Of a stretch of DNA of 13,881 nucleotides, positions 6,149 through 11,849 are shown piece by piece. The DNA lies in contig JBEKHI010000216.1 in the NCBI GenBank assembly GCA_050012355.1, forward strand, positions 1 through 13,881. Direction: 5' to 3'. This stretch comes from JBEKHI01 sp050012355 (lineage in GTDB: Bacteria; Actinomycetota; Actinomycetes; Streptosporangiales; Streptosporangiaceae). Positions within the stretch are counted from its first letter, which is position 1; every line of letters begins with the position of its first letter. The notes beneath the pieces were generated by a model that worked only from the letters and a program-made list of their open reading frames with translations, was not told the DNA's origin and did no database searches. A program made the position numbers and the translations under genes.

Positions 6149-7440
6149 GGCGCCGGACGCCCCGCCCCGGCGGGCGCGGTTGACGGGCCGGTGTAGACGG
6201 TGCGCGGCAGCAGCGGGGTCGCCTTCGCGTACTCCTCCATCGCGTGCCCGATCCATCCGGCGGTGCGGGCCACCGCGAAGATCGCTTCCCCCGCGCCGGT
6301 GATCATCCCGGCCGCCGACACCAGCGCGGCGAGCGCGAAGTCGATGTTCGGCTCGGGGAGGCTCCGCCCCCGTGTCTCGGTGAGGACGGCCTCGGCCACC
6401 GCGAACTTGGCCGAGCGGGGCGCGGCTTTCCTGATCAGGTCGAGCAACGCCTTCGCGCGGGGGTCTCCCGCCGCGTTGCTGAGGTCGCCGAGTCCCGGGA
6501 TCCGCTCGCCACGGCGCAGCAGGTCGCCGACCACCCGTGGCGCGTCACTCGCATCGCGGGCACCGGCCAGCATGGACTCCGCGGCTAGCGACGCGCCGCC
6601 GTACCGTACCCCTTGCGCCCCGCCGTGCAGCGCGCCGCCGAGCGCGCCGAGGCCAGTGGCGACCACCGCGTACGGATCAGCGCGGACCGACGCGGCCATC
6701 CGGGCGGCGAACGTGGACGCGGCCAGTTCGTGATCGGCGAGTAGCGCCATTGCCGCGCGCAGCGCGCCTAGCAGCCCCGGGTCGGGCCGCTTCGGGCAGA
6801 TCTTGTACCAGAACCGCCCCGCGATCCCCCCTTCGCCCAGCCGGGCGGACGGGACCGCCTGCGCCTGAGCCTGCGCCACGCCCGCCCCTGGCGAGGGCAA
6901 GCATTCGACCATGCCCGCGATGATGTTGCGTCCGGCGGACATCACCGCCGGTGCGTCCAAGTGCAGCCGCAGCGGGTCGGTGGCGGCCATCGCGGGCACG
7001 ATCACCCGCAGCCGTTCCAGCGGGAGCGTCCCCTCGGGCAGCGCCGCCTGCGCGCCGCTCCCCGCCGCCACCGCTTCCTCGGTCGCCTGCCACCCCGGAG
7101 TGGTCCCGTCCTTACCGAGAGCACCCGTCCACAGCCAGCCGGCGACCTCCTCGAACGGCCGCCAGAGCGCGAGCTTGGTGACCTCCATGCCCCGGTACTT
7201 GAACCGGCCGTCCGCCACCTCGGTCAGGCCTGACTCGATTACGAAATCCCCGGTGCCCGCGGCCCGCCGGGGCCGTCCCCGGTCGGTCAGCCGGTCGAGC
7301 TCCGCCGGGTCGAACAGGCTGGACCTGCCGTCCTCGGCGCGCCGTCGCGATAGGAGCCCCCTGCTCACATACGCGTACAACGTTTCTTGTTTGACCCCTA
7401 GGCGCTGTGCTGCTTCAACAGCGCTTATCCATTCCCCCAT
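6118..7440 (-). CDS. Citrate synthase family protein with N-terminal HTH domain; atypical active site
   Basis: A 440-residue protein. Residues 1-50 are a MerR/excisionase-like DNA-binding helix-turn-helix (ISAVEAAQRLGVKQETLYAY). The rest is a citrate synthase fold. Compared with E. coli citrate synthase, the first His-Glu region ADHELAAST (H237), the catalytic His in GALHGGAQ (H272), the Asp in EPNIDF (D367) and the Arg in ARTAGW (R392) are present. The third site, normally GFGHxxYxxGDPRA, reads GLGDLSNAAGDPRA, so the oxaloacetate-binding His is Asp at 319. Activity as a citrate or methylcitrate synthase is therefore doubtful. HTH-citrate synthases are common in actinomycetes, often in pairs; no partner is present here. 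The last 20 or so residues are Pro/Ala-rich and overlap the peptidase gene. A 14-bp palindrome covers the start codon. Confidence 0.88.
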   Translation of the reverse strand: MGEWISAVEAAQRLGVKQETLYAYVSRGLLSRRRAEDGRSSLFDPAELDRLTDRGRPRRAAGTGDFVIESGLTEVADGRFKYRGMEVTKLALWRPFEEVAGWLWTGALGKDGTTPGWQATEEAVAAGSGAQAALPEGTLPLERLRVIVPAMAATDPLRLHLDAPAVMSAGRNIIAGMVECLPSPGAGVAQAQAQAVPSARLGEGGIAGRFWYKICPKRPDPGLLGALRAAMALLADHELAASTFAARMAASVRADPYAVVATGLGALGGALHGGAQGVRYGGASLAAESMLAGARDASDAPRVVGDLLRRGERIPGLGDLSNAAGDPRAKALLDLIRKAAPRSAKFAVAEAVLTETRGRSLPEPNIDFALAALVSAAGMITGAGEAIFAVARTAGWIGHAMEEYAKATPLLPRTVYTGPSTAPAGAGRPAPQRPSATRVM

Positions 7441-7452
7441 GGTCTAGACCAT
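7439..7452. promoter_or_regulatory. 14-bp perfect palindrome over the citrate synthase start codon
   Basis: ATGGTCTAGACCAT is its own reverse complement and overlaps two bases of the start codon at 7438-7440. The HTH domain of the gene it overlaps makes autoregulation an obvious idea, but there is no direct evidence; it may also be chance. It may additionally fold over the start codon in mRNA. Confidence 0.35.
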
Positions 7453-7559
7453 AGACCTTTTCTGATGGTACGTAGGGGATTGAGAGACGTGTCGCGGCAG
7501 CATATAGTAATAACACGATTACAGAGAAGTTCCAGGGGAACGACTACAGAGTGTAGCAG
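7441..7559. promoter_or_regulatory. Upstream region of citrate synthase gene with inverted repeats
   Basis: The sequence around 7500-7522 is AT-rich and is the likeliest promoter area for the minus-strand citrate synthase gene. It contains GTAAT (7507-7511) and ATTAC (7518-7522) as an inverted repeat with a 6-base spacer. Two short hairpins lie next to the end of the upstream small gene: GTTCC/GGAAC (7529-7541) and CTACA/TGTAG (7544-7556). The latter could weakly terminate the small gene's transcript. Confidence 0.35.
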
Positions 7560-7745
7560 CTACCTTATCTGACGGCGACGGATCTCCTTCAGTCGCCGAC
7601 GCTGCGACGGGTCGAGCATCAGGTAAAGACCGGTCGGGATGCCGATGGCCAGTACGATCACTGCCAGCGCGGCCCACGGGCTCACGATGAACAGGATCAG
7701 CCCGAGGATCACTCCGGCTATCGCCCATTTCGCATGCGGTGTCAT
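7560..7745 (-). CDS. Small two-helix membrane protein
   Basis: A 61-residue protein starting MTPHAKWAIAGVILGLILFI. Two adjoining hydrophobic stretches (about residues 8-21 and 24-42) are followed by a basic tail with many Arg and Lys (SQRRRLKEIRRRQIR). The predicted topology is a hairpin with the charged tail in the cytoplasm. The ATG at 7743-7745 is chosen because GGAG (7751-7754 on the complement) lies 5 bases upstream and a second GAGGAG lies a little further on. A longer reading from 7793 would add 16 non-hydrophobic residues without a better ribosome site. Family not recognised; many actinomycetes carry small membrane proteins of this kind. Confidence 0.7.
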   Translation of the reverse strand: MTPHAKWAIAGVILGLILFIVSPWAALAVIVLAIGIPTGLYLMLDPSQRRRLKEIRRRQIR

Positions 7746-7799
7746 GATGACTCCATTCTCCTCGGTGGTAAACGTACCGCCAAGCGATAGCATTCCGGC

Positions 7800-8369
7800 G
7801 TGCTATCTCTGCCGGTGGACGCCGAAGCCAACGAACTCCTAACGCGGAACCCGCTCGCACTGCTGATCGGCATGCTACTTGACCAGCAGATTCCGCTGGA
7901 GCGGGCCTTCAGTGCCCCAGCGGACCTAGTGCGGCGACTGGGACACGAGCCGACCGCCGAGGAACTGGCGGATTTCGACCCGGGACGGCTCGTCGCGGTG
8001 TTCTCCGAGCGCCCGGCGCTGCACAGGTTCCCGAAGGCAATGGCCGCCCGGACACAGGTCATGGCTCAGATCATCGTCGATGAGTACGGTGGCGACGCGG
8101 CGGCACTGTGGTCAACCGCTGATTCCGGGACGGAACTGGTCAAACGGATGACCGCGCTACCCGGCTTCGGCCCGCAGAAGGCCAAAATCTTCGTCGCCCT
8201 GCTCGGCAAGCAGTTCGGCGTGCAACCGTCTGGCTGGCGGGAGGCGACCACTCCGTTCGGCGACGAGGGCTCGTATGTCTCGGTCGCCGATATCCGCGAC
8301 GACGAGTCCCTGGGCCGGGTCCGCGCCTACAAACAGGAACTCAAGGCGGCGGCGAAAGCCAAAAAGTAG
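7800..8369 (+). CDS. HhH-GPD-type DNA repair protein
   Basis: A 189-residue protein resembling actinobacterial HhH-GPD base-excision proteins related to endonuclease III and alkylation glycosylases. Seen: LLIGMLLDQQIPLERAF (the helical Q-Q-I segment, residues 21-37) and the helix-hairpin-helix LPGFGPQKAKIF (120-131) that would grip the DNA backbone. The usual VDTHVxR segment carrying the catalytic Asp is not evident; the matching area reads QFGVQPSGWREAT. There is no C-terminal iron-sulphur Cys cluster. Glycosylase activity is thus unproven. The start is GTG at 7800 with no clear Shine-Dalgarno, so a leaderless message or a start a few codons later is possible. The last codons carry the next gene's ribosome binding site. 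Confidence 0.8.
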   Translation: MLSLPVDAEANELLTRNPLALLIGMLLDQQIPLERAFSAPADLVRRLGHEPTAEELADFDPGRLVAVFSERPALHRFPKAMAARTQVMAQIIVDEYGGDAAALWSTADSGTELVKRMTALPGFGPQKAKIFVALLGKQFGVQPSGWREATTPFGDEGSYVSVADIRDDESLGRVRAYKQELKAAAKAKK

Positions 8370-8379
8370 GATCTGCGGC

Positions 8380-9213
8380 ATGGATATCGGGGTCGTGCTG
8401 ATGATGGGCTCGTCCGGGCTGACGCCGCAGGACCTTGGCCGGGCCGTCGAGGAGCGCGGCTTCGAGTCGCTGTTCTTCGCTGAGCACACGCACATACCGG
8501 TGGCCAGTACCCGGGCCGACGGGCAGCCGGTCCGGCCGTACGCGGACACGTACGACCCGTTCGTCGCGCTGGCCGCGGTCGCGGCGGTGACCCGTTCGAT
8601 CAAGATCGGCACCGGCGTGTGCCTGGTCACCGAACGGGACCCGATCACGCTGGCGAAGGAAGTGGCGAGCCTGGACCGGCTATCCGGCGGGCGCTTCCTG
8701 TTCGGGGTCGGGCCGGGGTGGAACCGCGAGGAGATGGCCGATCACGGCACCGATCCGCGGACCAGGATGGCCGTACTCTCGGACCGGGTACGTGCCATGC
8801 GAACGATCTGGACGTCCGACGAGGCCGAGTACCACGGCGCGTACACCGACTTCGAACCGATGTGGTCCTGGCCGAAACCCGTGCAGCGGCCGCACCCTCC
8901 GGTGCTCGTCGGCGGCAACGGTCCCGGAGCGGAGGACCGGGTACTCGATTATGGCGACGAGTGGCTGCCGCAATCCGGACCGTTCGCGGACGTCGATGAG
9001 TTCCGGCGCCGGGTCGCGGCGCTACAGCAGCGCGCCGCGGACACCGGGCGCGGACGGATCCCGGTCACCCTGTTCGGCGTGCCGCCGCGCGAGGGCCTGC
9101 TGGCGGAACTCTCCGCGGCGGGCGCCGACCGTTGCCTGCTCCCGATGGCGCACCTGGACGCGTCCGCCACCCTGACCGCGCTGGACGAATGGGCCGGACT
9201 TATCCAGGACTGA
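8380..9213 (+). CDS. LLM-class (F420-dependent type) oxidoreductase
   Basis: A 277-residue luciferase-like monooxygenase-fold protein (TIM barrel) that most likely uses coenzyme F420, as its close actinobacterial relatives do. Seen: MDIGVVLMMGSSGLTPQDL at the start, ESLFFAEHTHIPV, RSIKIGTGVCLVTERDPITL, KEVASLDRLSGGRFLFGVG, then GPGWNREEMADHG, and PVLVGGNGPGAEDRVLDYGD. These are the hallmark segments of the subfamily annotated as F420-dependent LLM-class oxidoreductases. The start is ATG 8380, 10 bp after the HhH gene's stop, with AGGA at 8368-8371 as its ribosome site. An in-frame upstream extension to 8275 would overlap the HhH gene and adds a low-complexity Arg/Ser stretch. Substrate unknown; probably co-transcribed with the HhH gene. 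Confidence 0.9.
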   Translation: MDIGVVLMMGSSGLTPQDLGRAVEERGFESLFFAEHTHIPVASTRADGQPVRPYADTYDPFVALAAVAAVTRSIKIGTGVCLVTERDPITLAKEVASLDRLSGGRFLFGVGPGWNREEMADHGTDPRTRMAVLSDRVRAMRTIWTSDEAEYHGAYTDFEPMWSWPKPVQRPHPPVLVGGNGPGAEDRVLDYGDEWLPQSGPFADVDEFRRRVAALQQRAADTGRGRIPVTLFGVPPREGLLAELSAAGADRCLLPMAHLDASATLTALDEWAGLIQD

Positions 9214-9502
9214 CCACCCCCCTCGATGGCCCTCGGGCAACGTCCAAAACGCGCCCCCACCGCTAACCCGTTGACAGCGTCCAAAATAAGGTGATTTTTC
9301 GCCGGAGTAGGCCGCGGACGCAGCGGCGAACGCTGTCGCGGGGGACAGGATACTGAGGACGAATACCGCATGCTGCGGGTGCCTTGCGTGCTACGGCGCG
9401 CGTGGCCGTGCATGCCACGCCCCGTCGGCCAACGCCCTTGGGGCTAATGCGGTGCAGGGTTCGCATGAGACTGATGTTGCCCGTCCAGCTCGCCGGGCGA
9501 CG

Positions 9503-9556
9503 CTATCGATGGGCCATCGCTGGCGCTATAGCCCCCTCGATGGGCCATCGATGGCA
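9503..9556. repeat. Palindromic repeat, copy A (CGATGGGCCATCG units)
   Basis: TCGATGGGCCATCGCTGGC (9506-9524) and TCGATGGGCCATCGATGGC (9537-9555) are near-identical direct repeats. Each contains the 13-bp palindrome CGATGGGCCATCG. The whole block is also an imperfect inverted repeat with arms of about 22 bp. It aligns with the block at 11773-11828 in both arms and in the CTAT-containing centre, so the two are copies of one family. The start of the interval (9217-9228) has a shorter match, CCCCCTCGATGG. Confidence 0.65.
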
Positions 9557-9609
9557 CTGGTGTCGCAAACCAGGTCAGCGCGACTAGCCGATATGCGCCT
9601 TTTGTCCCG

Positions 9610-9657
9610 CACGGGTGCGGGGGCGCCCGACCACACGGCTGCGGGGGCGCCCGACCG
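9610..9657 (+). repeat. Tandem 24-bp repeat, two copies
   Basis: Units 9610-9633 and 9634-9657 are identical at 22 of 24 positions. They share the uninterrupted core TGCGGGGGCGCCCGACC (9616-9632 and 9640-9656), which contains the palindrome GGGCGCCC. They lie just past the 3' end of the RodZ-like gene. Function unknown; a simple duplication is the most economical reading. Confidence 0.7.
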
Positions 9658-9672
9658 GGGAGCACGTTCCGG

Positions 9673-10626
9673 TTACGGGGTCACGGTTACGGTTACGGCG
9701 GAGACGTCCGCTTGGTAGGTGCCGGCCGAGTCCGGCGGCAGCAGTGTGAACCAGATCAGCAGGTACCGGGCGCGGACCGGCGAGGAAAGCCGCGATCGCA
9801 CCAGTCCTCCCGCGCCGGAGTCACTGGCCGCCGTCGTGAGGGCCGCCGTTGTCGTCCCGGCGCGGAGCTGAAAATCGGTGCCTGGGGTGCTGCCCAGCTG
9901 GATCGTCGCGCCGGTGACCGTGAGCGTGCGGCCAAGGTCTAGCAGCAGCCCGGTGCCCGGCTTCAGGTCGGCGAACGCGGCCGTCCCGTACCAGTCGGTG
10001 TGCCAGGGCGTGGCGGAGTCGCCGGACAGCGCCAGCGACGCGTCCTGCGGGTTGTCGCCGTCGGACGTGCCGTCTGGTCCGAACGGCGTGGCACTGACCG
10101 GCGTCACGTCGCTGACGGCGGCCGCGGCGGACGAGGGACTCGCGCTCGGCGTCGCCGGGCTGGACGGGGACGCCTTCGCGGTCCGGGCGGTCCGGGCGGT
10201 GCTGCGGGCCGCGCGGTGCGCCACGGAGGACGATGAGGCTAGCCGCTGCGCGCCGGACGTGCCGGTGACCAGCTTGTCGGCCGCGAAGCCAATCACGGCC
10301 AGCACGAGAATGACCGCGACCGCCAGTACCGGCCGCCCGGGCCGCCGACGGGGTCTAGGCCGCCTAGGCAGGTCCTCCAGCTTGGGCGGCAGGGCCGCCG
10401 GATGCGCCGCGTCGTACTCGCGGATCAGCGCGTTCGCGTCGGCGCTCACCGCCGACGCGAGCGCACGGATGTGGCCGCGCGCGTAGAAGTCACCGCCGCA
10501 TACACCGAAGTCGTCACGCTCGATGGCGGTTATCAGCCCCGCGCGGATGCGGGTACGCGCGCTGACGTCCGCGATGGTCAGCCCGGCCTCACTCCTTGCT
10601 CCGGCAAGGGTCTCACCAATGCTCAC
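9673..10626 (-). CDS. RodZ-like HTH protein with a membrane helix and discoidin-like outer domain
   Basis: A 317-residue protein in four parts. Residues 1-70 are an Xre/RodZ-type HTH (IGETLAGARSEAGLTIADVS, then FYARGHIRALA, the usual RodZ pattern). Residues 80-98 form a Pro/Arg-rich basic linker. A single membrane helix spans about 99-116 (RPVLAVAVILVLAVIGFAAD). A Ser/Ala/Thr-rich spacer (about 124-195) leads to a beta-rich domain at about 205-317, with WYGTAAFADLKPGTGLLLDL, RYLLIWFTLLPPDSAGTYQA and a final VTVTVTP. The topology places the HTH inside and the last domain outside the membrane. RodZ organises cell-shape machinery in rods. The outer domain here looks like the discoidin-type domains of actinomycete membrane proteins rather than the usual RodZ tail, and its ligand is unknown. 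The start ATG 10624-10626 has a weak upstream AGG. Confidence 0.85.
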   Translation of the reverse strand: MSIGETLAGARSEAGLTIADVSARTRIRAGLITAIERDDFGVCGGDFYARGHIRALASAVSADANALIREYDAAHPAALPPKLEDLPRRPRPRRRPGRPVLAVAVILVLAVIGFAADKLVTGTSGAQRLASSSSVAHRAARSTARTARTAKASPSSPATPSASPSSAAAAVSDVTPVSATPFGPDGTSDGDNPQDASLALSGDSATPWHTDWYGTAAFADLKPGTGLLLDLGRTLTVTGATIQLGSTPGTDFQLRAGTTTAALTTAASDSGAGGLVRSRLSSPVRARYLLIWFTLLPPDSAGTYQADVSAVTVTVTP

Positions 10627-10687
10627 ACCTGCCAGGATTGCCCCGGATAACCGCCCCTGTCTAGGGCGTTGCGTAACGCTTTACTTA

Positions 10688-11251
10688 CTAAGTGCGCTCG
10701 TAGAAGCCGTCGAGCCTGCCACGTGCGAGAACGCCGCTGGCGGTCGATATCACCTCGCGAGGCTTCGCCGAGTCCAGCGCCACGTCCCCCTCCACTGGGG
10801 TGCTCAACGCGAAGAGCTGGAACACGTAACGGTGCGGGCCGTGTCCCTTGATCGGTCCCGGCCCCCGGTACCCGCGACCCATGCCGGAACGGAGCACGCG
10901 CACGCCCTGCCCCGGGTTGTTCGCGTCCAGCGCGCCCTGCGGCAGGCTGATCACCGACGCGTCGAGCAGCGCGACGCAGTGCACGAACGGGGCCGGTGTC
11001 GGCGCGTCAGGATCCTCGACAACCAGCAGGAACTGCGCCGTGCCCTCCGGCACCTCGGTCCAGTCGAGCGCCGGCGACACGTCCTTGCCGCCGAGCCGGC
11101 TGGCGACGTGGATCAGGCCGATCGCGCCCTCGTGCTCGAAGTCCGGGCTCGTCACCTTGAGGGTGTCTGGTCCCGCGAGGTTCGGCGCGTTCCAGGCGAG
11201 CTTGCGCTCCCCCGCCCGGCGGTTCTTCAGCGCCCTGCCAAGCCATGCCAT
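10688..11251 (-). CDS. YbhB/YbcL-family PEBP-like protein
   Basis: A 187-residue protein of the phosphatidylethanolamine-binding/Raf-kinase-inhibitor-like superfamily in its bacterial YbhB/YbcL branch; small, soluble, without established enzyme activity in most bacteria. The anion-pocket motifs are visible: VVEDPDAP (77-84) followed by FVHCVALLD (H91), and GPIKGHGPHRYVFQLFAL at about 132-149. TSPDFEHEG near residue 35 and LGGKDVSPALDW are the usual N-terminal strands. The ATG at 11249-11251 is supported by a strong AGGGAGA (11257-11263 on the complement) 5 bases upstream. The gene is 15 bp downstream of the decayed esterase's stop and 61 bp upstream of the RodZ-like gene, all on one strand. 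Function in this organism is unknown. Confidence 0.92.
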   Translation of the reverse strand: MAWLGRALKNRRAGERKLAWNAPNLAGPDTLKVTSPDFEHEGAIGLIHVASRLGGKDVSPALDWTEVPEGTAQFLLVVEDPDAPTPAPFVHCVALLDASVISLPQGALDANNPGQGVRVLRSGMGRGYRGPGPIKGHGPHRYVFQLFALSTPVEGDVALDSAKPREVISTASGVLARGRLDGFYERT

Positions 11252-11266
11252 GGCTTTCTCCCTATA

Positions 11267-11760
11267 TCAAAGCCGACGGTCATCCGCCGGCGTGAGCAGC
11301 GGCCGCGCGAAACGGCAGATCTCCTCGGCCGCGTCAAATTCCTCGGTAACGAGCCAGTGCTCGCCGCCGAACACCGTCCAACTGACTACCCGCGTCCCGC
11401 CCGCGCCCGGCTCTGACGTGTTCCGGCTCGACAGCTCGGTCACGTGAGTCTGCCCGGGACCTGACGGGCACCGGTCGATGGTACGCCATCGCGCGGCGGT
11501 CTCCTCCAGCGAGAGCGTACGACCGCGCAATTCCCCGTTCGGCCGCGATGCCGGGAGTAGCCGCCCTCGATCGGGGAGATGGAATCCGCCGCTGGAGTGG
11601 ATAAGAATCGCCGACACGGCGTGCGGTGGGGACACCGCGACCGTCCGCCCAGCAGCCGCCCTGGCCGTCAGGGAACGCGACCGCGAAGCCCCAGTTGTCC
11701 ACAACCGCGGGCTGAAGGTACGGACCAGCCCGCCCACGATCAGCTCAAGACCCACCCGCC
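11267..11760 (-). pseudogene. Decayed LpqC-type esterase / polyhydroxybutyrate depolymerase-like gene
   Basis: Remnants of the LpqC/PHB-depolymerase esterase family occur in two frames. One frame (about 11610-11725) gives VVDNWGFAVAFPDGQGGCWA then DGRG, matching the family's Gly-Phe-x-Val-x-Tyr-Pro-Asp-Gly...Trp-x-Asp-Gly-Arg region. The other (about 11270-11640) gives SAILIHSSGGF, corresponding to the conserved LLIHGTxD strand, then SLEETAARWRTIDRCPSGPG and WTVFGGEHW, the usual VEGGGHTW segment with its catalytic His. Around 100 residues that should lie between, including the GxSxG nucleophile, are gone; the lipoprotein signal peptide is absent and a frame change separates the two parts. A single 185-residue reading from 11824 begins inside the palindromic repeat and gives no sensible N-terminus. 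Recognition is from memory of the family, not an alignment. Confidence 0.68.
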
Positions 11761-11772
11761 GCCGTTTAGCTG

Positions 11773-11828
11773 CCCCATGGATGTCCCACCGCTGGCGGAA
11801 TAGGCCCAGCGATGGGACATCCATGGGG
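11773..11828. repeat. Palindromic repeat, copy B (23-bp arms)
   Basis: The arms 11773-11795 and 11806-11828 are complementary at 22 of 23 positions, including a perfect 16-bp outer part, CCCCATGGATGTCCCA against TGGGACATCCATGGGG. The loop is 10 bases. It aligns with the block at 9503-9556 (shared CCATCGCTGG, CTAT and ATCnATGG elements). It lies 21 bp beyond the end of the GH36 gene and beside the dead esterase. It could act as a terminator for the GH36 transcript, though no T-run follows. Confidence 0.75.
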
Positions 11829-11849
11829 TCGCCGACCGCGCTGGGCGGA

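Larger units (their letters stand above)
9214..9672. other. Gene-free convergent interval with several repeats
   Basis: These 459 bp lie between the 3' ends of the LLM oxidoreductase and the RodZ-like gene. Short open frames are present, but none has consistent codon bias, a ribosome site or a recognisable product. It holds CGTCCAAAA twice (9241-9249 and 9278-9286), an AT-rich patch at about 9281-9300, the palindromic repeat at 9503-9556 and a tandem 24-bp repeat at 9610-9657. No intrinsic terminator with a T-run is visible for either gene. Confidence 0.6.

Noticed and set aside
9384..9718. Short open frames in the 9214-9672 gap
   Set aside because: No ribosome site, no codon bias, no domain; the SMGHRW-like peptides are translations of the palindromic repeat.
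11267..11824. A 185-residue intact gene starting MDVPSLGLFRQRWDIHG
   Set aside because: The start lies inside the palindromic repeat copy B, the N-terminal third has no family resemblance, and the esterase motifs are split between two frames; a pseudogene explains it better.
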